64,000 bases of DNA, taken from assembly GCA_008508345.1 (NCBI GenBank), contig QNGE01000947.1:1-64000 (forward strand). The letters run 5' to 3'. The DNA is from Paragonimus westermani. Taxonomy: Eukaryota; Platyhelminthes; Trematoda; Plagiorchiida; Troglotrematidae. The translations under genes were made by a program, and so were the position numbers. Positions 49,518 through 62,359 of this stretch are shown here, piece after piece; within the stretch, counting starts at the first letter, position 1; the number at the start of each line of letters is the position of its first letter. Below the pieces are notes generated by a model that saw only the letters and a list, made by a program, of their open reading frames with translations, searched no databases and was not told the origin of the DNA.

Positions 49518-51322
49518 GTGTTAGCCAGTCGTTTCACCATTTATCGAGATGTACAACGCTCACCTGACCAGCTTGATCGTAATGTACAAGAATTCTTCAA
49601 GAATGTAGACGTTGGCCAACATTCTTCATCCATTATGGCGTCCGTACTGAAACGTACATTACAACCGCCTTCTGAAGATAAATTAAACTTTCAAAATGCA
49701 AACGATTGCTTCAAGGTGTACCGAACAGCTTAACAGAAACTGTTATGCGCGGATCCGGAAGCTGAGCTTCTCAAGGCTAGTGTTGTTAACCGCCTTCGAG
49801 ACTGGGCAATTTCTGGTAACACTCCTAAAGTGCAGGTGAAAAGACTTTTGCGTGTCTTAGAGGAAAAAATACCGGATTTACTCAGTGGTGCCCCAACACT
49901 GTTGTTGACACTGGGAAATTCGCCAATACGTGACGTTTATCCAGGCGAATAGGCTTATTTGGGGTTGGTTAAGGGCATTATGAATGCTGTTCTAAGCAGC
50001 CGGCTACAGCACGTGATGTCCGTGGGAATCCAGCTGAATGTTAATGGTTTATCACCAACGTATACAGGAAAGTTATCACTGTGGCCTGTACTCTGTCGCC
50101 TGAATGTGCCGATCGTACCCGAGCCGTGTATAGTTAGTGTATACGGAGGAAACGACAGTCCGGAAGGTGTTAACGTGTATCTTTTAGACGTATTGCAAAA
50201 ATCGCGCGATTTGCTATGCAATGTCATAAAGATTACCAGTGTTCCCGTTACGGTTTATTTGAAAGCGATGATCTGTGATACACTGGCTCGCTGGTATGTT
50301 AAGAAGGTGCGCGGGCACGGTGCATACTACGGCTACTACGGCTGTGATAAGTGTAATCAACGAAGAGCATACTGCGAACGAAAAGCAACATTCATGCCGC
50401 CAAGTGTTTCTCTCAGAACGGACGTATCGCTTCGCATCGCACGCCTTAATTCCTTGTCCCCGTTTGTGTCTCTACCGGTCGATATGATATCCACTTTCCC
50501 CATTGGTTAGGTGCATTCTGTTTGTCTGGGCGTTGTACGTCCTATGATAAGTGACTGGACGTCGGGACCAATCTCCGGGAGGGTTCGTGTAGGCTTGCCA
50601 GCGCACTATTGGATGAATGAACAGGTCCGAACATGTCGGAAAAGCCTACTTTGTGACTTTCGCGCGATATCTAGATGGCCACGGAACGCCGACAATTTCT
50701 ATTGTATATCGGACCGGAGGCTTTGTGGAATATTTTGGAATGTGATAAGTATAACAACTTTTTAGATTTGTCTGCTGCTACATATATTTCATGTCAACCC
50801 ACATTTAGTGTTACTCATAGTGAATTTACGGAACAATTAACGCACATATTTTCATCGAATTATTGTAAGCTGTATGGCCAGACGGAGATGGTGCGCAATG
50901 TGCATTCGCTGGAACACCTTGTGGACGATGGGACCGCGCGTGGTTCACTTGACAACTTTCTAGCCTTCCCGTTTGTGTCTTCTATGCACAGAGTGAAATC
51001 TAGGCCTGACGGGCCAACGCGAACACTAGCGCAATTGGATAGACTTTTGTCAGAAAGATCTTCCACTTCTGCTACCTTCGAAGTCGTTCATTCTTATGTT
51101 GGTACATCGATCAGTTGTCCTTCTTTACCTGGATGTTCAATGTCTATTAAGGGTTCAGTTTTGTTTACAACTATATGGCTCTTGCAAAAATCGTACATAT
51201 TGTTCGGGACGATCAAAAGTGAATTACTTCAATGGGTGCTGTCTGTAACGTTCCGCAAGGTGTTCTTCGGGAACGCAAAATGTTGGCAACATTACTGGAA
51301 AAACATTTCGCGGTTTCGTTAA
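49518..51322 (+). pseudogene. Tnp2/CACTA-like transposase-related pseudogene
   Basis: A nearly continuous reading frame in frame 3, broken by in-frame stops (49731, about 49951, 50508) and one frameshift near 50670. It resembles a family of animal proteins related to En/Spm-type (Tnp2) transposases: LRDWAISGNTP near the start, NVNGLSPTYTGKLSLWPVL, CDTLARWYVKKVRGHGAYYG, CDKCNQ, VHSVCLGVV, then after the frameshift ERRQFLLYIGPEAL, VRNVHSLEHLVDD and LDNFLAFPF. The stop at 50508 replaces the residue before the HxVCLG motif. A 9-base tandem duplication (TACTACGGC twice, near 50326-50343) adds three residues in the zinc-knuckle region. The superfamily label is from memory of the motif order and less certain than the transposon origin. 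No terminal CACTA repeats were found. Confidence 0.7.
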
Positions 51323-51590
51323 TTTGCAAGCTCATAACAACGTGTCGTATGGTATAGCCCAGTGTGGGAGCATAAAGGAAGACGTCAAACTGATGTAGGC
51401 CATACACACTCAGTTCATACCCATATGCCTTATATATTCTACTAAATCCACATACCCCAACCATGTTGCTGTAGCTAACACCCTAAAATGATGCTTTCAT
51501 CGAGGAAATGTGCCAGAAATTTTTCTCAACAAAAGTGAAAATACGAGTGAATTTTAAGTATAGTATGTAATCGATCAGGAAAATTTGATA

Positions 51591-51952
51591 AAAGAAGACA
51601 GTAGGCTAATGATGCACGATTTATGTCCGGACAAATTTCGCTGCATCTTTACGGGTGCATACTACAGACCATTTTTATACCATTATGAGAAAGAGAACAA
51701 GATACCAGAGAAAGCCAATTGTCAGAGTGCACAATCACTGTCACTACCAAGGTAGCGACAACCCTACAAACAGTTGTTTCTGAACACACAACACGGGTTT
51801 GAACTTTCGGATTGCAATCGCTTCGGCATAACGCAGTGTTCGCCTGTGTGACGTTGAGTAGATAACGCGAAATGCCGTTGTGGGGTCACATTGGTGTTGC
51901 GTCATTAGGATATGACGCGCAATGGACGATGCAGGCTCCTTGTTTCTATGCG
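51591..51952 (-). repeat. Left arm of perfect 362-base inverted repeat, with Penelope-like 3' end
   Basis: Exact reverse complement of 52208-52569. On the minus strand the coding part (51744-51952, entering from the N gap) reads SSIARHILMTQHQCDPTTAF and, further on, YAEAIAIRKFKP and LSLPW before the stop. This is the C-terminal end of Penelope-like GIY-YIG polyproteins in flatworms (family recollection). The 150 bases after the stop are the 3' UTR. Identity ends abruptly at 51590/52570. Confidence 0.8.
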
Positions 51953-52174
51953 NNNNNNNNNNNNNNNNNNNNNNNNNNNNNNNNNNNNNNNNNNNNNNNN
52001 NNNNNNNNNNNNNNNNNNNNNNNNNNNNNNNNNNNNNNNNNNNNNNNNNNNNNNNNNNNNNNNNNNNNNNNNNNNNNNNNNNNNNNNNNNNNNNNNNNNN
52101 NNNNNNNNNNNNNNNNNNNNNNNNNNNNNNNNNNNNNNNNNNNNNNNNNNNNNNNNNNNNNNNNNNNNNNNNNN
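51953..52174. other. Assembly gap (222 N)
   Basis: Run of N between the two arms of a perfect inverted repeat. Its true length is unknown. Confidence 0.99.
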
Positions 52175-52569
52175 AACAGATTACGCGAACACATGATGTC
52201 ACAGCCGCGCATAGAAACAAGGAGCCTGCATCGTCCATTGCGCGTCATATCCTAATGACGCAACACCAATGTGACCCCACAACGGCATTTCGCGTTATCT
52301 ACTCAACGTCACACAGGCGAACACTGCGTTATGCCGAAGCGATTGCAATCCGAAAGTTCAAACCCGTGTTGTGTGTTCAGAAACAACTGTTTGTAGGGTT
52401 GTCGCTACCTTGGTAGTGACAGTGATTGTGCACTCTGACAATTGGCTTTCTCTGGTATCTTGTTCTCTTTCTCATAATGGTATAAAAATGGTCTGTAGTA
52501 TGCACCCGTAAAGATGCAGCGAAATTTGTCCGGACATAAATCGTGCATCATTAGCCTACTGTCTTCTTT
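52175..52569 (+). mobile_element. Right arm of the inverted repeat, Penelope-like 3' end with slightly longer coding part
   Basis: From 52208 to 52569 this is identical to the complement of the left arm. It also has 33 extra bases next to the gap, which in one frame read NRLREHMMSQP. RLREHM-like sequence precedes the SSIARH block in Penelope-like GIY-YIG proteins, so the right copy extends further into the element. A small frame change separates NRLREHM from SSIARHI. The stop codon is at 52414-52416. Confidence 0.7.
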
Positions 52570-52599
52570 ATTCAAATTTTTGACGGGAAAAGAATGTTT

Positions 52600-55500
52600 C
52601 AAATTTCAGGAAAAGGTCGAAAAATTGCTTTTCACGTCTAACTGGCCGTCTCCAACTGTTTTCGACCTTGAAACATCATGCCGGCGAACCACGAAACTGC
52701 TCATATAACAACAGTGTAATCTAAACGCAATTTTGAGCTTCTTCATCAATTGATTCGGAGATACTTATGGCCCCGGACTTGCAAAACAGTGACTTTTGGG
52801 CAATAGCAACTTATTAATTAGTATATTTTTACGCCTCACGATATATCGGTGGAATTTCTGATAACGGTAAAGTCGCTTAACCCGCCGAAACCAGTAAATC
52901 ACCTCGTGAACCCTCTTATTGCGATGGTTGCATAAGTTTGGCTGGGCGACATGTACACGGTCTGTTCGAGTCACCCTTGATTATTCTTAGCGTGCTGAGG
53001 ATACGTTAGTGTCCGCACACTAACCGCCAAGCTGTAGTAGAATTCAAATCGGGGATGAATCGAATTCCCCGCTGCGTCTCAAAGAGGCACTTCGGACGGC
53101 TGACCGACAGCGTGAAGACTTTAGCCACGATCTTACCTGTAGCTTAATTGTATGTGAAGTGCTGGGGCTGCATAGTGACGGCACAGATTTTATTCACAAG
53201 CATGAGGACAATCTACGGGAGTTAACGCGAGCAAGAAAGCGCGGTTTGGTCTAGTAGGAACCTTCTCTGGTTCGCTCATTCCAAACCCTCCTGAGCAAGG
53301 GCTACACAGAGTTGCATTTGTTTAGACAGATATGGTGGTAGATGTGAGCTAGGGATGATGTCAATGGAAAGTCAGGTTTAACCTCCACTTTTCACCGCAC
53401 CCACAACCCAGAGAACAAAGCGCGAAGTCATTCGCACATAGTTACCATCCAGTTCGGCCTATATCGCGCAGCAGACTTTCATGTGTTTGTCTCATGATGA
53501 AACCTATTTTACTGTTACTGGTAGATTGAACGCGATTTCTGCAGCCGGCTTTACTAGTGTTGCCTCGAATCGCCAAACCCCGAAAAAGCACCTTGAATCA
53601 GTAGTTCAAGACGTGTGTTCCAGGACAACTCCCCGTTGAAAAATAAAGTTAAAAAGCCAAGTTAAGTAGTAAAAGTGAAGACATTTGAAGGAATGGACGC
53701 CTACCTTAGCAGGGACAAATGACAAAGAGGTAGACGTTCGATAATCTTTGCCCAGCGGACCGTCGCTAACGACTCGACTTTAAACCCAGTCACGTGCAAT
53801 CTGATGTTCCAATAAAAGTTTCCCAATATCCAATGGGAGAGATCATATTTTTAGTACAGTTGACAGGAAGAAGATCATAATAGATAATATATGATATAGT
53901 ACTAATTTGGTAAATGCACAAAAGAAGTTGACTCTCTCATCCAGTGTACGCCCGCACAACAACATTGGCGACTAAGCACCGAATTGAGTTCACTCAAACA
54001 AATGGTCGTTAGATGAGCAAGAAACAACTGTTCGCACGTCGAGAAATGATATAGATTATAAGTCGCTCAAGAAGAAGACTGAAAGGAAAATGTATAATTG
54101 TGGCATTTGGAAATTTTCTGGGGTTACACTGAATAACAGTCTGGGAAACGGTAGCTCTATCTGACGTAAAGGTAAAAACGTCATTTATTTAGGGGGGACG
54201 GTAAGACGTAGGGCCATCTTCAATCGCTGACCAAGTTATGTACAGCGACCTCAAAGATAAACCAACGCACCCCAAGTTATCCAACGTATAATAGTTTTTA
54301 AACCACCAGTTCACCTTGTGCATCCTATCCTAAGGATTTTTGTTTGCTACTTGAGGGCTGCACATTAATGCTTCTGTTGCTGGCATGCTTGTTCACCTTT
54401 ACACACTAATGTCGCCTAGTACACATTCGTTTCGCTTTTGCATTGGTATGCTAGACCGTAATCTTCCCTATTTACACTGCAACCTCCGCATAATATCTTG
54501 TTTCCCTCATTTATTCCCACTTTAGCTTTCGTCTATCGTCTATTGCACAGCTGAAACTCGTTATACTGGCGCACTTGAACGCCGGAATTAGTGAAGCTGC
54601 TTGTTTCACAATTTCCGCTGGTGCGTTTTTGATCTAACGTAATTTACTCCTACCCTGTCATTCACTTATCCAGTTTTAGTAAGAGTTGTTGTTGTAACCT
54701 GTCGGTTTATTTGGATTACACGTCGGTACACTTTCCGCCTTGATCCCGCCATTTAAGATGGGTAACATTCAGTTTGTTTGCATATGCGTAGGCCGCATCC
54801 ACGTGGCAAAATATCAGATCGAAATAGACAATTTCCATTACTTTATCACAGCCCCCTTCCACATATCAGAGAATAGGCGGACGATATTTTGGGGTGGCTC
54901 GACCCTCCCGAATCACAGGAAAAGCTCCAAGGGGCCACTTCAGTGCGCACCGGTAGGTAATTCTACTAGCGTATCGTCCAGCTGTTTAGCACTAACGAGT
55001 TAGACGGTGAACAAGCTTCATGACCTATGGGGCGCTTATATGACTCCACAAAGCTAAAGCAATTCTTATCAAGAAAACTTGAATATGACCATTGCTTAAG
55101 GATAGGCAAACAAAAAACCCTCTTTTACGACTGTCGTTCATTTCAGAATCAAATCACTTGCTCAGCGGGCTTAGAGTTCATAGATGCTCGTTGCAATGCG
55201 GTCGCGACGAGTTTACCTCTGGCCTATAGACAGACGTTGCCAGTAGAATAAGCGTGGCCAAACAACAAGTGAAAGTCTGTGACGAATGGACACAAAGAAC
55301 ACCTCGAATGTCACCCCTTAAACGAACCTGTCGCCACTGTAAGAAAACGCCAGCCGGTTCTAGAGGACACACGGGAAAAATTAATCGCAATATCTACACC
55401 AGCACCAGAAACATCGATGCCCTTAGCCCACCGTGTGAACATGCTCACGAGGCAACTCCACACACAGCGCGCGCGCCTTGTTTCGTTGTCCTACCACAGA

Positions 55501-56500
55501 ACATCATGTCCCAGCTTCTGGAAGCGACAAGTGCCTTCGGTGAACGTCAATCCCCGAGGTGCGAAGGTCAACATTTCTCCACTAAGATCACACGGACGTA
55601 GTCACTTCAGCGCGAAGAAAACTGTACGCCCATTGCATTTTAAGGTCAGCTTCCAATTGCGTTGAACTTGGGCCTACGTGTCACCTTTCGACGGACCTTT
55701 GCCGCGACAAGCGCCCAAATGTATACCACTGATGCTGCTTTCCATGAGCGCTGATACATGCTAGTAGATGCATAAGATCGCGAGCCAGACGATCGCTTGA
55801 AGACCACTTTCGCTATCGAAACCATGGCAAATATGGCTTCGGTCGATCCTTTTATTTGCAGGAGTAATCACTCCTCGTTTGTTGAATTTTTTCTCACTTT
55901 CTATCGGCCGCCAGTCGTGTTGACGTCAGTGATTAGGTCAAAACGATACTGGCGTAAAAACTACTGGTTCACTGTTCCTTGCCATACAATTTGCTGAGAA
56001 CAGCGCTCACCGCGAAGCTGTACATGGCTGGTATGGCTATCAAAAAAGCTGAATGTGACCTTTAGTTGTCTTGAAGGGCAGCGGCCCACTAGTGCGGAGT
56101 TCATGACGTCCGGGGAGAGTGAGGATTCTAAGAGTGATTTGGTTGGTTCGATCGAAGTCTGACCAGGGAAGTGGCCGCATAAAGCGAATTCCCACCTCTG
56201 AGGGCTTCCCTCATCATTTTTGCTGCAGCCTTCTCTATGTTTGTGGTTGACAGGATAGATGCCTTCTTGGCCATTGCAACATCAGAGAGGGTACGTTTGA
56301 TGTACTCATTGAAGAACTGTAGCTCGAACTTTATTTCCGTTAGTAATCCTCCATCTCACCCCCCATATGGAAGAAACAGAGGAGATATAATGCTAAGAAG
56401 AGTCCCGCATTTGCAATCGCAGGTTTCCGGCGCCGCTCCAGTTTTCGTGGTAAGTGTGTGACTAGTCAGCGGCGGCGCCTTGCCCGTCTTCGAACCCTCA
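52600..56500. other. Unrecognised stretch, no gene supported
   Basis: Open frames at 54740-55003, 55027-55251 and 55254-55665 overlap in different frames and have no recognisable domain. The 55.2-55.7 kb piece has coding-like codon texture in two frames, as decayed retroelement sequence often does, but I cannot name it. Confidence 0.3.
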
Positions 56501-56540
56501 GTTCCTGTAGAAAAAGTAGAGACGTGAAAGAACAAGGTGC

Positions 56541-56936
56541 TTGGATTGGCGTTCGTTGGGATCAGTGTATTTGGCGCCGGTGAGTGACCGACTGTTTGTT
56601 CTGGGCGACTTGAACGGTCGAGTTGGACGCGACTCGTTAGCTTGGTCGGGAGTCCTTGGACCCTGTGGCATTGGTTCAGTCAACGATAACGGTGATCGTC
56701 TGCTGCACCTGTGTGCTTCTCACGAGCTGGCTATCACAAACACCCGATTCCAGCTGGATGCGGGCGACATCACGACTTGGACTCATCCACGAAGCGGTCA
56801 CAACCATCTGCTTGACTACGTGATTGTGCGGAAGCGTGACATTCGTGAAGTTCGCGTCACGCGGGTGATGCGCGGTGCTGAATGTATCACGGATGATAGG
56901 CTGGTCAGGACTAAATTTTTTTATTTGTGTATGTAA
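56541..56936 (+). mobile_element. LINE, C-terminal half of AP-like endonuclease domain
   Basis: RLFVLGDLNGRVGRDSLAW then NDNGDRLLHLCASHELAITN and TWTHPRSGHNHLLDYVIVRK are the second half of the apurinic-type endonuclease of non-LTR retrotransposons. The metal-binding GDxN motif is kept, and SGHNHLLDYV corresponds to the conserved LDY segment near the domain end. The N-terminal half is missing, so the copy is 5'-truncated or too decayed before 56541. The frame stops at 56934-56936 in a T-rich insertion. Confidence 0.85.
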
Positions 56937-56949
56937 GCCTGTTTATTGT

Positions 56950-58325
56950 AGATCTCCCGGAAAACGGCAGAAGTTGGATATCAGACGGCTGGAGAACTGG
57001 GAGACGAAGACTGCCTCCCAACGTGCAGTCGTCGCCCGTCTGCAAAACGCTCATGTATCCACTACCCGCGAGGGTATGTGGCACCATCTGATGAAACAGA
57101 TTACGGAAGCAGCCACCGGGACGATCGGTTTGGAACGCGAGATACGCCCGAACTGGTTTGATGACAACAACGTGGCTATCTCCAACTTGGTACAAGAGAA
57201 GAATACCGCGTTCGCCACATCCACAATGGACCCGACTAATGGAGCGAAGAAGACTAGGTTCCGGAATATCCGCCGTCAACTGGCTGAGCGTGTTCGCGGA
57301 ATTAAGGACAACTGGTGGAGGAAACAAGGCGTGCGCATACAAGGGTTCGGCAACAAGGAGTTTCAAGATTCGCCTAAAGCGATCTTTGTTCCATGCATCC
57401 CGTCTACTAAAGCACTGGCAGACGTATACACCGGCTATTCTTGCAGCCAGCCGGAGGACATCGTGGAAGTAAGACGCCAACATTTCAGCAGCCTGCTAAC
57501 CCGCCCTACTACAACTGATTGGGTGGCTGCAAACAGCCTGCTGCAACAGGACGTCAAATCTTTACATGCTCCCGTCCAGATCTGCTAGAGTTGCAGAGGG
57601 AGACTGGTCAACTGCGCAACAGGAAGGCTGTAGGCGAAGATGGGCTGCCAGGTGAGATCCTGAAGAGTGGCGCACTGGCGTTTGAACGCGCTCTGCTCCA
57701 GCCGGTTCACTCCATTTGGGAGCACGAGGCGATACCGCAAGACTTCAAGGACGCCCTATTCGTCCCTTTGTTCAAAGACAAGGATAGCAAGCAGTGCACC
57801 GTAAGCTACCGGGGTATCAGCCCGTTGAACTGTGCAGGCAAGGCACTTGCCAGAATCCTCCTGAACCGTTTAAATGCGACCGTTGTGGAGAAGAATGTTC
57901 CCGAGGAGCATTGTGGATTCTGGGAGAGTCGGAGTACGATCGATCTGGTGTTTGCTGATCGACAGCTTCAAGAGAAGTGCCGGGAACGGAATCAGCCCCT
58001 GTATGCCCTGTTCGTGGACTTCACCAAGGCGTTCGATTCCGTCAGCCGCGAGGCGCTGTGGACGGTGCTTGATAAGTTTGGATGTCCAAGTAAGTTCGTC
58101 AATATGGTTAGATTGCTGCATGTGGGCATTGAGGCGAAGGTGCAATCGTATGGATCGACCCCTGATGATTTTGATATCGTCACTGGCGTGAAGCAGGGTT
58201 GTGTTCTATCCCCAGACCTATTAAGTTTGTATTTAACTGCCATGACAACAGTTGCTTTTCAGAACACTGGAGAGCATGGTGTGGAGGTCGAGTACCAGAA
58301 GAACGAGCGTCTGTTGAATATCTGA
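56950..58325 (+). mobile_element. LINE reverse transcriptase, N-terminal and palm segments
   Basis: Continuation of the same element in two overlapping frames (56875-57588, then 57519-58325), joined by a frameshift near 57560. Recognisable motifs are RNRKAVGEDGLPGEILKSGA, SYRGISPLNCAGKALARILL, PEEHCGFWESRSTIDLVFA, LFVDFTKAFDSV (catalytic Asp of box A present) and GVKQGCVLSPDLLSLYLTAM. The protein breaks at TGA 58323-58325 before the YADD box. Clade assignment (RTE- or CR1-like) is uncertain. Confidence 0.9.
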
Positions 58326-58329
58326 CGTT

Positions 58330-58575
58330 TCGGCGCCCCAACCCGTCTACAGACCTCAAGAATGCGCACGCTTCTGTCCGCATATGACAGCGCATTGCCA
58401 GTTCACAGTGAAGAGGAGCTGCAACGGCTGGCTACAGCCTTCGCTTCCGCAGCATCGAAGTTTGGATTGGACATCAACACATGTAAGACGTTTTCGTTTT
58501 TCAGCCTTCTCCTGGTGGAGGTGCTGCTTGTGTACCTCAACTCTATATTCGCATCGCTCGAGACACTGTGAATGG
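58330..58575 (+). mobile_element. LINE reverse transcriptase, mutated YADD region
   Basis: MRTLLSAYDSALPVHSEEEL then QRLATAFASAASKFGLDINT. The alignment places SAYD where active elements have YADD or FADD, so one of the paired catalytic aspartates is lost. Stops and a frame change follow at 58571. Confidence 0.8.
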
Positions 58576-58594
58576 CTGAGGGGATTTTTTCTAC

Positions 58595-59415
58595 TTGGGC
58601 AGCAACTTGTTGATAGATTTCTCCGTGGATCGCGAGCTGAGAGCGCGTGTGGCGAAGGCTAGTGTCGCTTTCGGACGTCTTAAAAAGCGTATCTGGAAGA
58701 ATCATTGCCTGCTGATGGCCACCAAGCTGTATGTTTACCGCTCACTGGTGCTGTCTATACTGCTGTGCCGTAGTAAGACGTGGACATTGTGTCAGCGGAA
58801 CGTGAGCTATCTGAGCCGCTTCTATGTGCGGTGTCTGAAGCTCATCTTGGGTATCCGATGGTCGGACATGATTACGAACACTGAGGTACTGCGGCGAGCG
58901 GATATGGATGGGATGGAAGCCATGTTGATGCTGAACCAGATCCGTCCGTCGGATGGGCGATGACCGTATCCCAAAGCAGTTACTGTACGGAAAAGTGGAA
59001 ACAGGTAAGCAGAATCCCGGTGGTCAGAAGCGGAGGTACCAGGATGTTGTGCGGGTAAGTCTTTCACATTGATTTTAGATGTTGGGAAGAGTTGGCATTG
59101 AACCGGACTGCCTGGAGGAATACGGTTCGGACGGGCGTCCGAAAGTTCAACGAGCAATTGTTGCGTGGTCGGGAGCGGAAGCGTGCGGCACACAATGGAA
59201 CCATCGGTGCCATAGGTGGCGGTGACGTGACTATACGGCGTTGCGATGTGTGCGGCCGCATATGTGCTGGCCGTTTGGGGTTAGTAGGTCACCAACTTAC
59301 ACATAATCCACCGTCGGCGAAGAGGCGACGAGTACGTTGGGCTCAGATTGGTCATGTATTCATTAGACTTCTGTTAATAACTGCGTCGGCCAACAGCCTG
59401 ATCCTTGGCACTTAA
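58595..59415 (+). mobile_element. LINE ORF2 C-terminal region with CCHH finger
   Basis: SVDRELRARVAKASVAFGRL, LVLSILLCRSKTWTL and RFYVRCLKLILGIRW form the thumb and connection region; after a break, WEELALNRTAWRNTVRTGVR follows near 59080. Near 59245-59310 the tail CDVCGRICAGRLGLVGHQLT has the C-x2-C-x12-H-x(3-4)-H spacing of the zinc finger that ends this LINE family. At least two frameshifts occur (near 58960 and 59060). The element is dead. Confidence 0.85.
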
Positions 59416-62340
59416 TCCGCTCCTCTTTTCAGAGACTTGACTGTCTGCGGTCTCATGTCTATTCTTTCTCCAGCTTCGATGGTGTATTGTATGATGAATG
59501 GTCTGTTTGGCTTTTCCTATTTCAATGATAATTTTGTTTTTCATCCGTATCCTCTCTGGGATGCACTAACCTGCACTCCTATACTTTGTTGCTTCTTGTA
59601 TTACACTTCATAAATCTTTCTTCTTAGTCTGAATATAGTCACTGCAGCCTCCCTCTGTTTAGTTTCCGAGAGATAAGAGTTTCCTTTCCTTATTAGCCAA
59701 TCAAGTGGCTAACCAGCGTTGGCCGGCAGGACAGAAAGGCCCAGCCGGCACACCTCCCGGTCGTATTCCTTCGGGTTTACACTGGATATGTAGCGTGTGG
59801 GTAGAACTGCAAGTGGTTCAGTGCAAGCGAATTGCAGTGATGGATAAGCGCAGGCGTCCTCTGGCTTCGGTCACTGTGACAGGCTAATCAGAATCGGATG
59901 CCGCCGACCGTATTTGAACTGACGCCATTTCTGGCACTGATAGCAGTGCATATTACTTTGTTCAGACATTTTGCACACGTGACGTCTGCTTGTGATCACT
60001 GCCTCGGTAAGTCTGCCGAGTCGCAACAATGCTAGATATAATGCGAGTCAGTATCTACGGGAACACGCAGTATACGGTGTAAAACGGTTAGCTTTCAGTA
60101 ATTAAAGAGAGACTGAGAAACAGATATTGTGTGACCCAAATAATCAAAATACGCTACTCGATAAAAGTTATTGGTAGGTGCATGCAATTGTTTGACGTGC
60201 AAGACATCGATCAGGCTAAGTATGAGTAGACAGTGACAGTGCGAAAATTCAAACCAAATTGTGAGTGACCGGGGCATATCAAATAGAAGGCTACGAAAAC
60301 GCAAACATGTGGCATGATCCCTGGAAATTCTGTTTAATCCCCAGATCAGCCAAATATTTCGAGTCGAGGGGTTTTGTGCACCGGACCTGGAATATGTGCA
60401 ATTTTCAGGGTAATTCGTCCCCTCAAATTAACTAACCGTATGGTAGCTTGTGCTCTCTGGGTAACGGATTCTCGACGCATCTTAAGCGTGACATAGACGG
60501 TGACATAGTCCACGGTATATTCTTCACTGTGTACACAACTGAAGAGTTTCTAGCTCCGTCGACGACAATGGTAGAGTCACGGCACAACAAGGAAGTGGGC
60601 ACGCGGCAGTTGATTTTTATCAGATGCCGCCGGCGAACAACTTCTCACCGACCAGGTGACCTGTAGGTATGAGTACATAGGAGGAAATGTCCTTCAAAAC
60701 CTCAGCCATGTTTGTGGCAACACATATCGAAACTCACTGACTTTATTGGCGTATTCACAGCACACTTTCTAGGTGCGTTGTCAAGCAGACCTCGGATATT
60801 GATCGAAAATAGTTGAGGCTCATTCAGTGGAAAAAGGATGTGATCATTCATGTTGCCAGGTAAGTTTAGGCGAATTGGTGTGGCCATGACGCTTTATCAG
60901 AGAATACAGAAAGAAATTACTGACACAATGCTTTTTTTCTAGATCGTCTTGGTCGTATCAGCACCGTGATAAAAGTAGTGGTTTTTAAGAAGGGCAACAT
61001 TGCTGGTGGCTTGCACATGTGCACTACACGTAAACTGCATGTTCACGGGGGGCTAGCAGTCCTTCTACCCAATATGAAGCGCCACCCTAATTCGGTTTTC
61101 AAATGAGCACCGCCAACATATTCAATTAGTCAGGATAAACTTTGCTGCCGCTGACCACGTGTTAGTGAAACGGCTTCATGTTCCCGTCAGATTCAGATCC
61201 AGATAGGACCAGAACATCAGGGGTATTTCACATAGTCTTCTTTACAGGTAAGCTAGAGCAAGATGTTAGATACATCAGGTAAAACTGAGCCAAATGGGCC
61301 GGAATTAGTGAGTCCTACTGCAACTCAACCAGAAATGCCCACGCGGCCAACATCTCAGCCCCCGTGTGCGGCTCTTCAGATGAGACATAAATCAGTTCAT
61401 ATAAATAGGTTGGTATGTGATGCTGGATGAATCAGTGGTTATTGACAACGGCCATCAGTGAAACCGCGATAGGAAACGTATAGCGAACAATAAGTATACA
61501 GTATGAAGCAAGTGGTAAGGAGTATTAGGCCTACGGGAAAAGAGTAAACTGCAGTCCAATGTCAGCAAGCTTGCGCTCAAAATCTTTCACCGATTGCGGA
61601 GACATTACATCACATGAAACAGCATTCCTGTGATCTGGATCGGTCCGAGAGAGACAAGATTCGGTCCTCACCTGGTTAGACCTGGGTTAATTTAACTTTA
61701 GAGAGTGTCCACGAAGAATTTGCGTTCATGTCTGTACAAAAGCCCGGAGAGATCGAGACCAACGCGCCGGGTCAACACACAGTGGTTAAGGATGATATCA
61801 CCTCGTAATCTACGACAAGCCAGCGATTACATCCCTATTTTATTCAGTCTTTTCGAGCGTCACACTAGAGGAGGTCCTATCTAGTGTTATCTTATCATGA
61901 GTTGAACATGACGCGCTAGCCTGGACGCAGTATATGAGGTGGGTCACGAATGTCGTAAAGAGATTTCAGAGCATATTCCATATCAGCGTCCTGAAGGCTC
62001 GACGATTAATCCATAAAACACGGGGATCTTTGCTAACAACGCGGTGCCACTGACTCCTGGCCTTAAAGTTGCCGAAGGTAGAAGAACCGTGGTCCACCTG
62101 CTGAGTGGCAACAGGTAGCGCCCTCTCTCCTAGGGCGCAAGTAGGTTTGGCAATAATAGCAAGACCACAGTGCTGTTTTCACGATATGACAGCAGCACAC
62201 AATTTACTGACTAAAACCAAAGCCAGTACAAGGCTTTCCGCAGGACCTTCAAACTCCTGAGTTATCCACAGTCTCACAAAGCTGGTTGCCCATCAGCAAA
62301 CACCAATGAAGGCACCCTTTGTGGCACCCAGCTCATCAAA
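59416..62340. other. Unrecognised stretch after the LINE
   Basis: The first 100-300 bases may be LINE 3' UTR. Further on, short frames (59705-59887, 60448-60666) show no domain. No clear repeats or splice-bounded exons were recognised. Confidence 0.3.
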
Positions 62341-62359
62341 TCGCGTCTAAGGGAAATAC

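Noticed and set aside
51744..52416. Long open frames crossing the N gap
   Set aside because: The length is artificial because N codons have no stops; only the Penelope-like ends outside the gap are real sequence.
55254..55665. Overlapping 115- and 128-codon frames, possible gag- or protease-like protein
   Set aside because: Codon texture suggests old coding sequence but no motif (zinc knuckle, DTG, RT box) could be found.
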